Below, piece by piece: positions 16,721-26,148 of a DNA stretch of 47,457 bases. Below the pieces are notes generated by a model. That model saw only the letters and a program-made list of their open reading frames with translations. It did not search any database and was not told the origin of the DNA. Numbering within the stretch: the stretch's first letter is position 1; every line of letters starts with the position of its first letter. Source of the stretch: Aquimarina algiphila. Its GTDB lineage: Bacteria; Bacteroidota; Bacteroidia; Flavobacteriales; Flavobacteriaceae. Made by a program: the position numbers and the translations under genes. Where the stretch lies: the NCBI RefSeq assembly GCF_007489275.1, contig NZ_VLNR01000053.1:1-47457 (forward strand), read 5' to 3'.

Positions 16721-19579
16721 ATGAAAAACTCACTACTTTTTAAGTGTATCACTATAACTGTACTGATGTTACTTTGCTATTCAACAGTGTTCTCACAAGA
16801 TGGGACATTAACTGGAGTATTAGCAGATAATGAAGGATTGCCCCTTCCAGGGGTTAATATTATGATAAAAGGAACTAATGTAGGTGTTCAAACTGATTTT
16901 GATGGTAATTATAGTATCAATTGCAATGTGGGAGATGTCTTAGTATTTAGCTATGTAGGGTTTTCTTCTAAAGAGGTTATAGTAACAGCAGAGCTGTTAG
17001 GGCAAATAGAAACTATTGCTATGACCAAAAAAGAAGCTGTATTGCCAATGCAAAGCACTGCATATTCTGATGCTATACAAAAAAAGACTAATACACGCTT
17101 TAATGTCCCTAACTTTAATGAAAGCAAGTATACTTTTAATCAAAGGGGATCTTATTTTCAATATAACAGGATTAAAGGGATAGACATTGAAAAAGAAAAT
17201 AATAAAGTTGACCTTACTTATTTTAGTCCGGATATTTTTTACGAAGTTGGATGGAATTCGACTACCAGTTTACAGTTTGTAAAACAAAACAATTTACCTA
17301 ATCTGCAACGCACGTTTAGTCAAGGACAGCCCTTTAATGCTGAATCTACTTTTTTTGGACCAGAAAGCGGAGTAGTATTTTCTTATGGACCAAGACTAAA
17401 CAGTTTACAATTTGATGGGATTGCATATCCATTTGATCAGAATGGGAGATTAATACCTCTATCAGATACCGGGGGTGAAAAAGCTAATGACTATGATAAC
17501 AGTATATTTAAAACGATTACAAAAACCAGTAATAGTGTTTTTTTTAATATCACTACCGATAAGAATTTTTATGGAGTAACTTATCGGGATAAAAGAAACA
17601 AAGATATCTTCAATACAGAACGAAGTCGTTTTCAGGAGATAGAATTAAGACATAACAATCCTAAAAATTCTGATAAAAAAGTAACATGGGATACTTTTAT
17701 TAAGTATGCCAAAAGAATTGATAATCAACCTAACCTTAATGGATTTTTAAATACTTTATTACTTAATACATGGGCTACCCCAGTCAGTTTTGAAAATCAA
17801 CAAGGGAGTAGACTTATCACAGATACACAGCGTAGTTTTAGTCCGGAGCATTTTAATAATCCCTTATGGTTATTAAAAAATAATAGGAATAGGTCTGTTA
17901 ATAGCATGTTTTCTGCAAGTATTCAAAATGGTTTTAAATTAGGAGAAGATACTTCGTTATATACCAATATAAATCATAGTTATGTCTCAAATAAACAAAG
18001 TTTTGGATTGATTCCAGGTACAGTTGGGTATAATGATGGATTTAGTAGTGATAAGGCTTTTGATACGAATACTTTTAATGCAGAAACTACCTTTAAACTT
18101 AATCAATATCTTGATGAATCAGATATTGATTTTACTTCGAAAGCAAGTTATTCTTATAAAGGATTAAGATATAACTTATCAGAGCGCAGTGGTTTTGATC
18201 CTTTTTCTTTCCAAAACCCAACAGATAGCAATATTACAACTCAGAAACTTACTAGAAATACACTTCAATTATTTAATATAATAAGTTATACCATATCAGA
18301 TTGGGATACAACCATAAAGTTGAGTAATACTTCCTATGTATCATCTATTCAAAATAACAAATGGTTTTTACCAAGTATAGCGTTAGAGACAGATCTCGCT
18401 GATCTATTTGATATGAATGGGGTTGGAGAGTTTAAAATTTCCACAAGCGCAGATTTTAGTGTAAAAGATACTCCTCTGTATTATAATAATCAAAGTCACA
18501 ATAGTTTAAATATAACCCCGCTTCAAAGTCAAGGTTTAATAGCAAATAATGACTTGTTTGTAAGTGATGCTTTACAGCTAGAAGAAAAAATAAGCTATTC
18601 TATAACTACTCAGATTAGGACCGATGCTTTTAATAAGCCTATAAATTTTGGACTAACATACTATAACAATAGGATTGATGAAAGTGTATTTCCTGTGTTA
18701 GAGGGAGAAGGATTTCAACTTCAGAATATTGCAGATATTAGAACCTATGGTTTCGAAGCAAATTTAGAAGTATTTGTAAATACATATAATGACTTTTCTT
18801 ATGCTCCCGGACTTGTTTTTTCATTATACAGAAATAAAGTATTAAAAATACAAGGAAATCAGGAGCGTATTCCTATTGCAGGTTTTACAACCATATCAAA
18901 AAACCTGATTAAAGGACAACCTGCAGGCGTATTGGTCGGTACCGCCTATCAACGTGATGCGCAGGATAATGTTATTATAGATGATAATGGATTCCCTTTA
19001 ATAGCTCAAGACTTACAAGTTATTGGTGATCCTACACCAGATTTTGCAATCGGTTTTTCTAATCAATTTAACTGGAAAAGATTTAAGCTCAATTTCTTAA
19101 TAGATTTTCAAAAAGGAGGAGATGTGTGGAATGGTACTCAGAGTGCCTTGAATTATTTAGGAACCTCTCAGCAATCTGCAGAAGAAAGAGAGATTACAGG
19201 TTTTTTGTTTGAAGGAGTAAATCAGCTAGGGCAACCTAATACAATAACTGTGGACTTTGCTAATCCATCCAATACTATTGCAGAGAATCGGTTTGTACGG
19301 TATGGGTTTGAAGGTGTCGGAGAAGAGGGAATTGTAGACGGTAGTTACCTCAATCTAAAATCAATTAACCTTTCCTACTCTATAAAAAAAACTGATGATC
19401 GAGATTTTATACGTGAGTTTGATATAGGGGTTTATGGAAATAACTTATTCACCTATTCACGATTTAGAGGGGCATCACCGTATAGTAGTTTGTTTGATCA
19501 TACATCAGGACAAGGTCTTCAGTTTTTTAATACCCCAATTGTGAGTGAAATAGGAATACAAATCAAAATAAAATTATAG
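16721..19579 (+). CDS. SusC/RagA-like outer-membrane beta-barrel without a recognisable plug
   Basis: This 952-residue protein has a signal peptide (to about residue 26, VFSQDG) and a carboxypeptidase-regulatory-like beta domain (about residues 28-100; PLPGVNIMIKGTN, FDGNYSI), as in SusC. In SusC proteins a plug (LDEVVVVGYG to a VIVITTK-like end) comes next; here the sequence instead goes straight to alternating beta-barrel strands, with no plug motif I can find. The rest matches the TonB-dependent barrel, with late features such as FDIGVYGNNLFTYSRF. No SusD gene is adjacent. The gene is followed after 4 nt by the A2M-like gene that does contain a plug, so the two probably form one complex. 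Confidence 0.88.
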   Translation: MKNSLLFKCITITVLMLLCYSTVFSQDGTLTGVLADNEGLPLPGVNIMIKGTNVGVQTDFDGNYSINCNVGDVLVFSYVGFSSKEVIVTAELLGQIETIAMTKKEAVLPMQSTAYSDAIQKKTNTRFNVPNFNESKYTFNQRGSYFQYNRIKGIDIEKENNKVDLTYFSPDIFYEVGWNSTTSLQFVKQNNLPNLQRTFSQGQPFNAESTFFGPESGVVFSYGPRLNSLQFDGIAYPFDQNGRLIPLSDTGGEKANDYDNSIFKTITKTSNSVFFNITTDKNFYGVTYRDKRNKDIFNTERSRFQEIELRHNNPKNSDKKVTWDTFIKYAKRIDNQPNLNGFLNTLLLNTWATPVSFENQQGSRLITDTQRSFSPEHFNNPLWLLKNNRNRSVNSMFSASIQNGFKLGEDTSLYTNINHSYVSNKQSFGLIPGTVGYNDGFSSDKAFDTNTFNAETTFKLNQYLDESDIDFTSKASYSYKGLRYNLSERSGFDPFSFQNPTDSNITTQKLTRNTLQLFNIISYTISDWDTTIKLSNTSYVSSIQNNKWFLPSIALETDLADLFDMNGVGEFKISTSADFSVKDTPLYYNNQSHNSLNITPLQSQGLIANNDLFVSDALQLEEKISYSITTQIRTDAFNKPINFGLTYYNNRIDESVFPVLEGEGFQLQNIADIRTYGFEANLEVFVNTYNDFSYAPGLVFSLYRNKVLKIQGNQERIPIAGFTTISKNLIKGQPAGVLVGTAYQRDAQDNVIIDDNGFPLIAQDLQVIGDPTPDFAIGFSNQFNWKRFKLNFLIDFQKGGDVWNGTQSALNYLGTSQQSAEEREITGFLFEGVNQLGQPNTITVDFANPSNTIAENRFVRYGFEGVGEEGIVDGSYLNLKSINLSYSIKKTDDRDFIREFDIGVYGNNLFTYSRFRGASPYSSLFDHTSGQGLQFFNTPIVSEIGIQIKIKL

Positions 19580-19583
19580 CATT

Positions 19584-22500
19584 ATGCGTACATATAAACA
19601 AAACATAAAAAAAAGCATCTTGATTTTAATATTAAGCATAGCTTCAATTTCATTTGTTAACCATTCAGATAATCAAGAGCTTATTGAGGATATTTATACT
19701 CATGTTGATCGTCCATTTTATTTTCCTGGAGAAACGATCTGGTTTAAATCTTATGTTGTAGATAGTGAACATAAAATTACAACAATAAGTGATGCTATGT
19801 ATGCCGAACTTATCTCACCTAAAGGGACCGTGGTAAAGCAATTAAAGATCAGAATACATGAAGGATATGCCTATGGTAATTTTGATACAAAACAAGATTG
19901 GGTAGGTGGAATATACACCTTAAAAATGTATACTAATTGGATGCGTAATGCTGGCGAAACCTCTTTTTTTACTAAAAAAGTTACGATTCAAAAGGTAATT
20001 CAACCCGAATTACTACTTCAACTCAAATTTGAAAAAGAAGGATACGGAAAAGGTTCTAAAGTAATTGCTAATTTTGAAGTCAAAGACCTTAAGAACAATC
20101 CGCTATCTCATAAAGAAATTCAATATGAAGTTGCAGTAAAGGGGAAGAAAATTTTATCAGATACTGTCGAAACAGATATAAATGGTAAAACAAAACCAAC
20201 TTTTAATTTACCTAAGGATTTATCTACGATAGACATTGTTCTTAATGTATTAATTTCTTATAACGGCTCAACAGAATCTATATCACGCAGTATTCCTGTG
20301 GTTCTTGACACAATTGATCTTCAATTTTTTCCTGAAAGTGGAAAAATCATTGCTGGAACCAGAAATCAAATAGCATTAAAGGCCTTAAACGAGTTTGGTA
20401 AACCCGTTGATGTATCTGGTAATATTATAGATGATACAGGTGCGATTGTAACCAATTTTAGCAGCTATCACGATGGTATGGGAAGTTTTATGATGAATGC
20501 TATTCATGAAACTTCATATTATGCACAAATTACAGCACCTTTTATTTCTGAAAAGAAAATACAATTACCCAAAGTATATGAAAATGGCTTACGATTTTCT
20601 GCAATCACGGATAGTATACAAACCACATTAACAGTTTTTTCTACATTAAAAAAATCCATGCATCTTGAGGTTGCTAATGCGAATAAAGTGTTATGGAAAC
20701 AAAATATAAAATCAGATCAGCAAAAAATAATGATTCCTACGGCAGATTTACCTGTGGGAATTACAAGATTTACCTTTTATGATGCTCAGAAGATACCAAT
20801 AGCAGAACGATTAGTATTTATTAATTCACATAAAAAACTAAAGGTTGAAATTACTACTAATAAAGAACATTATGAAACCAGAGAAAAGGTAGAGGTGCAG
20901 CTTAAAACTACTGATGATAAAGGAAATCCTATTCCTGCAAATTTATCCATTGCTGTAGCAGATCATAAGTTACTTTCTTTTGCAGATGATAAACAAGATC
21001 ATATACTATCTTATTTACTGATGTCTTCAGAGTTAAAAGGAAAAATACATAAACCTGTATTTTATTTTGATCCAGAAGAACCTAAAGCTATTAAAGCTTT
21101 GGATTATGTAATGCTAACACATGGTTGGAGAGATTATATAAAACCAAATACTTCGACAGAGGACCCGGCATTATACCTTCCAGAAAAAGAATCGATTCAC
21201 AGTGGTACTGTTGTTGATACAAAAGGAAATCCTGTAAAAGCACATGTGTTGTTGTTTGATCAACAAGGAAATAAAGTATTAGTATTTGATACTAATAAGA
21301 ATGGAAAATTCTCTTGTAAGCTAGGAAAAGCAAATACACATATTATGATTGCTTACACCGATGATCATAAGTCATTACGTATTATAGAAGCGACTACAGA
21401 AGAAGGCTATGATGCGCAAGCAAGAAATAGATTAGAGGATATCAAAGATAATAGTAGAGTAAAGTCTTTTAGAGGAATGAAATCTCCTGTACAAAAGATT
21501 ATTAGAAAAAAAGCTAAACCTGCACCAATTGAACTTTCTGAAGATAAGTCACAATTGGACGAAATTGTAATTGTGGGTAATGGAATACAACAAAAAGGAA
21601 TGATTTCTGGATCTATTAGTACTGTAAAAAACGAAGAACTAGAAAGGCAGGCGGCAGGAAGCTTTGTAGACGCATTACAAGGAAGAGTTGCAGGAGTAAA
21701 TATAGTGAATGCTGATGGTATTTATGGAAGTAGCTCAAAAATAATGATAAGGGGCACGAGTAGTATATCAGGTAATAATCAACCGTTGTTTGTTATTGAC
21801 GGAATCCCGGTTGCAAATGATGAAGTAGGTAATCTGGATGCAGATGTTATAGAATCAATTACCATATTAAAAGATATAGCAGCAACATCACTGTATGGAA
21901 GTCGAGGAGCTAATGGAGTAATTGTAATTTCATCCAAACATAAAAAATACTTCCATAACTGGGGAAAGAAAAAATTGAATAATGCAAAATTTAATAATTA
22001 TGCTTACCATTATTTGTATAAAGGTAGGTCATTAACAAATTATACTCCCCGAGTGTTCTATGTCCCTGTATATGATAGTAAGATGTTACCAGAAGAACGT
22101 ACAGATTTTAGAAAAACGATTTATTGGAACCCAGTTGTGCAAACGAATGATAAAGGAGAAGCAAACCTGTCTTTTTATAATTCTGACGCGATTACATCAT
22201 TTAATATCATTGCAGAAGGAATAGGGTATAATGGATTAGTGGGAAGAAAAGAAAAGCAATACAGCACTAAGAAACAATTAACTATTGATTTTAAGATTCC
22301 TAATTATATGGCACTTCAGGATACTGTAAGGTTGCCTTTGACTATTAAAAATGAATCTTCAGATGTACTAGAGGCAGAGGTCGATCTTCATCTTCCAAAA
22401 GGGATACAACAAATATCATCTTTTGATTCAGAAATTAAACTTGAACCTAATGAAGTAAGACAAGTATATGTTCAAGTAGTTCCTCTTTCAGTAAGAGCAA

Positions 22501-24173
22501 ATAACAGAATAGTATGTTCTGTAAAATCAGAAATGTATAGTGATACTGTAAATAAAGAAGTCACTGTAATAAGTCCATATTTTCCAACGGAAGTTTCTGT
22601 GTCGGGATCGCAAAACAAGGCATATTCTTTTGATGTAAATTCAATAGTACCCAATAGCCTTACAGCTGATTTCACCATTTACACTGATATTGTAGGAGAT
22701 GTGATGAATGGGATAGAATCTCTTATTCGTCAACCCCATGGATGCTTTGAACAGACTTCATCTAGTACGTATCCAAATATTATGGTATTAAAATACCTAA
22801 AAGAATCAGGTAGAAGTAATCCTGAGATCACTGCTAAGGCAATGAAGTACATTAAAGAAGGATACAAAAGACTGATTAGTTTTGAAACCAAAGAAGGAGG
22901 GTTCGAATGGTTTGGTCATACACCACCGCATGAAACTTTAACTGCTTATGGAGTATTAGAGTTTACAGAAATGAAAGAGATCTATCCCAAGGTGAATCAG
23001 AAAATGATTGATCGAACCGTAGATTGGCTTATGAGCAGAAGAGATGGTAATGGAGGATTTAGAAAAAGTAAAAAAGGGTATGATAGTTTTGCCAGTTCAC
23101 CAAAAGAGGTTGCTGATGCCTATATTGTTTATGCGATTAGTGAAGCAGGTATACAAGTGGATATAGAAAAGGAATATCAAACTACTTATGCAAAAGCATT
23201 AAAAAGTAATGATACATATCGTATGGCATTATTAGCTGCTGCTAGTTTTAATTTCGGAAAAAATAATAATGGTAATATGCTATTAAATGCAATTACCAAA
23301 AATATTGAGGAATACAATTTTAAAGCTTTACCTGTAGAAAATACAATTACACGTTCCTATGGAGACTCAAAATATGTAGAAACAGCAGCTTTTGTTGTTT
23401 TAGCAATGCTAAAGGCAGAAAACAGAGATGATATATTGATTACAAAAGGGATTGAATATATTATTAGTAAAAGAAATGGAGGAAGGTTTGGATCTACACA
23501 GGCAACATCGATGGCACTCAAAGCATTGATTGGATATACAAGAACACAAAGAAATAAAATAATTGCTAATCATGAATCTGTACATTTAAATCTCAATGGA
23601 AATACAATTTCCAAGAAATTAAAAATTAATGAAAAAGGACAAGTCGTTATTGATGGTTTAGAAAGTTATATCAAAGAAGGAAAGCAAGAAATGACGGTTC
23701 GGTTTAACAATAAAGATATAACTTTTCCTTATGAAATGAATATACAATGGGATAGCCCTGTACCAGATAGTTCTGATGAATGTAAATTGCAACTAAAAAC
23801 TACACTGATGAATACGCGATATGAAGTTGGAGATAATGTAAGAATGACAATAGAAGTAAATAATCGATCTACACGCGGAATAGCAATGCCAATGGCAATA
23901 GTAGGGATACCATCTGGAACGACACCACAGCCATGGCAACTTAAAGAATTAGTAGAGCGTAAAGAAGTAGCGTATTATGAAATTTTTGAAAACTACCTGA
24001 TTTTTTATTGGAGAGAGTTTACGGGCTCAGAATCTAAGACAATTCATCTAGATCTAAAAGCTGATATCCCTGGGGTTTATATAGCTCCTGCAAGTTGTAC
24101 TTATCAATATTATGCCGATGACTACAAACATTGGATTTCTGGAAACACAGTTACCATAGGAGTGAAGCAATAG
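19584..24173 (+). CDS. Alpha-2-macroglobulin-like protein with an inserted SusC-type TonB plug domain
   Basis: This 1529-residue secreted protein starts with a signal (residues 10-25). An MG2-like domain begins with HVDRPFYFPGETIWFKSYVV. A beta-sandwich region (about residues 533-612) is followed by a canonical SusC plug at about residues 658-785: LDEIVIVGNG, AGSFVDALQGRVAGVNI, IRGTSSISGNNQPLFVIDGI and TSLYGSRGANGVIVISS. Next come an A2M domain (VYYWNPVVQT-like region with NSDAITSFNI) and a thioester domain with G1053-C-F-E-Q1057, the reactive thioester motif, then the alpha/alpha toroid and a terminal beta domain. A2M proteins trap proteases or attach covalently. The plug placement points to docking in the neighbouring barrel. 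No TM or lipobox was seen. Confidence 0.9.
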   Translation: MRTYKQNIKKSILILILSIASISFVNHSDNQELIEDIYTHVDRPFYFPGETIWFKSYVVDSEHKITTISDAMYAELISPKGTVVKQLKIRIHEGYAYGNFDTKQDWVGGIYTLKMYTNWMRNAGETSFFTKKVTIQKVIQPELLLQLKFEKEGYGKGSKVIANFEVKDLKNNPLSHKEIQYEVAVKGKKILSDTVETDINGKTKPTFNLPKDLSTIDIVLNVLISYNGSTESISRSIPVVLDTIDLQFFPESGKIIAGTRNQIALKALNEFGKPVDVSGNIIDDTGAIVTNFSSYHDGMGSFMMNAIHETSYYAQITAPFISEKKIQLPKVYENGLRFSAITDSIQTTLTVFSTLKKSMHLEVANANKVLWKQNIKSDQQKIMIPTADLPVGITRFTFYDAQKIPIAERLVFINSHKKLKVEITTNKEHYETREKVEVQLKTTDDKGNPIPANLSIAVADHKLLSFADDKQDHILSYLLMSSELKGKIHKPVFYFDPEEPKAIKALDYVMLTHGWRDYIKPNTSTEDPALYLPEKESIHSGTVVDTKGNPVKAHVLLFDQQGNKVLVFDTNKNGKFSCKLGKANTHIMIAYTDDHKSLRIIEATTEEGYDAQARNRLEDIKDNSRVKSFRGMKSPVQKIIRKKAKPAPIELSEDKSQLDEIVIVGNGIQQKGMISGSISTVKNEELERQAAGSFVDALQGRVAGVNIVNADGIYGSSSKIMIRGTSSISGNNQPLFVIDGIPVANDEVGNLDADVIESITILKDIAATSLYGSRGANGVIVISSKHKKYFHNWGKKKLNNAKFNNYAYHYLYKGRSLTNYTPRVFYVPVYDSKMLPEERTDFRKTIYWNPVVQTNDKGEANLSFYNSDAITSFNIIAEGIGYNGLVGRKEKQYSTKKQLTIDFKIPNYMALQDTVRLPLTIKNESSDVLEAEVDLHLPKGIQQISSFDSEIKLEPNEVRQVYVQVVPLSVRANNRIVCSVKSEMYSDTVNKEVTVISPYFPTEVSVSGSQNKAYSFDVNSIVPNSLTADFTIYTDIVGDVMNGIESLIRQPHGCFEQTSSSTYPNIMVLKYLKESGRSNPEITAKAMKYIKEGYKRLISFETKEGGFEWFGHTPPHETLTAYGVLEFTEMKEIYPKVNQKMIDRTVDWLMSRRDGNGGFRKSKKGYDSFASSPKEVADAYIVYAISEAGIQVDIEKEYQTTYAKALKSNDTYRMALLAAASFNFGKNNNGNMLLNAITKNIEEYNFKALPVENTITRSYGDSKYVETAAFVVLAMLKAENRDDILITKGIEYIISKRNGGRFGSTQATSMALKALIGYTRTQRNKIIANHESVHLNLNGNTISKKLKINEKGQVVIDGLESYIKEGKQEMTVRFNNKDITFPYEMNIQWDSPVPDSSDECKLQLKTTLMNTRYEVGDNVRMTIEVNNRSTRGIAMPMAIVGIPSGTTPQPWQLKELVERKEVAYYEIFENYLIFYWREFTGSESKTIHLDLKADIPGVYIAPASCTYQYYADDYKHWISGNTVTIGVKQ

Positions 24174-24220
24174 AAACAACTCAATGTATAAATAAAATGA
24201 AGAAGAGTGTAAATAAAAAA

Positions 24221-24247
24221 ACCAGGATTCTCAAAGAGAATCCTGGT
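24221..24247. terminator. Hairpin downstream of the A2M-like gene
   Basis: Perfect 12-bp stem ACCAGGATTCTC, loop AAA, complement. The T-tract lies on the minus strand, where the stem is followed by TTTTTTTATTT, so it looks best as a terminator for minus-strand transcription; on the plus strand it is followed by TAAAAC and is weaker. It may still serve the gene ending at 24173. Confidence 0.65.
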
Positions 24248-24357
24248 AAAACATACCATAGAAAAGTGTGAAAAGATACATGTTTTACATGCAATTTCTA
24301 CATGTGTTTTGATGCGTAATCATATTTAAAAAAAGCTGGTTAATGATTCTCTTTTAA

Positions 24358-24394
24358 ACCGGGAACCTAAATCTACTCTAACAAGATTCCCGGT
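24358..24394. repeat. Second inverted repeat near the A2M gene end
   Basis: Arms ACCGGGAA (24358-24365) and TTCCCGGT (24387-24394) with a 21-nt loop. It resembles the hairpin at 24221 in base content, and may be part of a structured 3' region. No function is known. Confidence 0.4.
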
Positions 24395-25572
24395 AACAAG
24401 TAGAAGACAAATTAACATTGTATTTACAGCCCCCCGTAAAATACTTCTACTATGTTGTGTGAACAGTGATAATGTGTTAAGTATTGGTTTTCATTAATTC
24501 GTAATTTCATTTATATAAGTGTGCAAATTTTGATATAGCATTCATTAAGCTCTTGGTCTATAGTATAATAGATATCATAATGTATCATTATACTCATAGA
24601 TATAGCATCTACAAATATTATAGTGCAGATAACTGGTGGTTTTCTTTTATGGATTTTAGATGGTGATTGGTCTTAAGGACAATATTATTTTCGATATGAT
24701 ACATTTGATTTTGCTTCTTTTCGTTAGAAGTAGAACAATCCAAACTTATCATATAGAAAATCATTGGGGTTTTAACTACAGGGTTCATGATGGTTGGTGT
24801 TATAAACTTATGTTTACTAATAAAATTTTGTAGCGATCTTCTGATGTAAATTTAGGAAATAACTTCATCTTTGAATTATGGTAAATTCTCATGGTCTTGA
24901 TGGTAAAACTCTATTATATAGGTGTATAGAACCGTATTTTTATATTTTAATGCCTTTGTTTGTAGTATGTTGAAAGGTATATGTGTGTACGGAAAACCGT
25001 AAAAATTACATTTATTTTTTATGAATTAATTAACATTTGTTTAAGTATTGTGTTAATTAAGTGTTAATAAAATGAAGGTTGCTCCAAAAAGCAACAATTA
25101 TATAAGTTCACTATCCCCAATAAATACGGGTAATGACAAGTAAATTCAATTAAAAATGAATGTTTATCAAGAATATGCAACGTAGTTCTGTAGATATAGG
25201 GTTTGGACTATAAAATCGTACCAGTTCGAGTGATAAAACATTTTAAATATTATATCTATGTAGAGGATAGTTTTGATATTCTGGACTAAAAACAGCTTCT
25301 CAATAGTTCTGCTGAGTTTGCCCAAGTATAATTTCCTCAATTTTATTACAAAAACACTCGAACTGACGATTTTAAAACAACCTAACCCTTATACCAAACT
25401 ATGTTTGTTTAAGGATGGAGTAAAGATAATGAAGGAGTTATGTAATATTTCGGGGTCAAAAACCCTATTTCTTACAGGGGAATAACTGTGTGTTATACCG
25501 TCTCGTGTATGAGCAGTAGCGGATTTAAGCGACTGCATTTCGGATATCAATATACTTTAATTTAATGAAAAA
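24395..25572. other. Long intergenic region, about 1.2 kb, no confident gene
   Basis: No reading frame with recognisable homology. A 70-codon frame at 25273-25485 lacks an ATG start (TTG) and resembles nothing I know, so I do not call it. The stretch holds an inverted repeat (25212-25373) and short GGGG/CCCC-bounded palindrome-like sequences near 25108-25130 and 25452-25480. It may hold decayed genes or an unrecognised RNA. Confidence 0.35.
25212..25373. repeat. Inverted repeat of about 20 bp around a 122-nt core
   Basis: The left arm (25212-25232, AAAATCGTACCAGTTCGAGTG, split here as AAAATCGT, AC, CAGTTCGAGTG) and the right arm (25355-25373) are reverse complements except for a 2-nt insertion (AC). 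The core between them, about 122 nt, has no clear gene. It could be the ends of a small non-autonomous element; the TTCGAGT core also recurs in the terminator at 25573. Confidence 0.4.
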
Positions 25573-25596
25573 CGGTTCGAGTTAGCACTCAAACCG
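25573..25596 (-). terminator. Rho-independent terminator of the SDR-AraC-membrane operon
   Basis: On the minus strand, CGGTTTGAGT, a GCTA loop and ACTCGAACCG form a 10-bp stem with one mismatch, followed by TTTTTC. It begins 30 nt after the stop of the last gene of the operon at 25626. Confidence 0.85.
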
Positions 25597-25625
25597 CTAT
25601 TACTTATACACATTGTTGTGTGTAG

Positions 25626-26144
25626 TTATTTTTTAATTTCATTTTCTAAATGAACTAATTTCAACTCTTTATGATAATTATCAATTCTTCCATAAGCAGT
25701 TCCATCTACTAATAAGATAACTATTAGCATAGCAATCGTTGTTATACTAATTGCACGCCAAGTTGGTGTATTAATAAAAATAATTAACAAGGCTGACACA
25801 ATGATTATAATCGGAATAACTTTAAAAACGATTGTATTATATTCTTTCAGAGTGGCTTCAGCACGAGTGATTTCTGATTCTATGAATGCTGAAGCATCCT
25901 TATTGTAAGCAGTCTCAAATTGTGTAACCCTTGACTTGTTGGTGAAAAATAATCCAAGTCCAATTGTTAAAAGTAGAATACCTGCCACCAAGCTAGGAAT
26001 TATGTACGCTTTAGCCATTTCCGTTTTTCCTAACTGCCAAAAACCTAAACTAGCTGCCATAAACGCGAGTCCGAAGAGAATGAAAAATGGGGTTGAAAAT
26101 AATTCGGCTTTTGCCCAATTTATTGCTATTTTTAATACATCCAT
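25626..26144 (-). CDS. Four-helix membrane protein, unrecognised
   Basis: This 172-residue protein has two hydrophobic segments near the start (about residues 18-36 and 47-69), a charged middle (residues 70-105) and two more segments (about residues 105-145). I do not recognise the family. It starts 4 nt after the AraC-type gene on the same strand, so it belongs to the three-gene operon with that regulator and the SDR, and is followed by a clear terminator. It may be a membrane partner of the SDR product, but this is inference only. Confidence 0.65.
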   Translation of the reverse strand: MDVLKIAINWAKAELFSTPFFILFGLAFMAASLGFWQLGKTEMAKAYIIPSLVAGILLLTIGLGLFFTNKSRVTQFETAYNKDASAFIESEITRAEATLKEYNTIVFKVIPIIIIVSALLIIFINTPTWRAISITTIAMLIVILLVDGTAYGRIDNYHKELKLVHLENEIKK

Positions 26145-26148
26145 AGTT

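Noticed and set aside
25273..25485. A 70-codon frame in the gap after the A2M gene
   Set aside because: It starts with TTG, has no recognisable motif and lies over one arm of an inverted repeat. Not supported as a gene.
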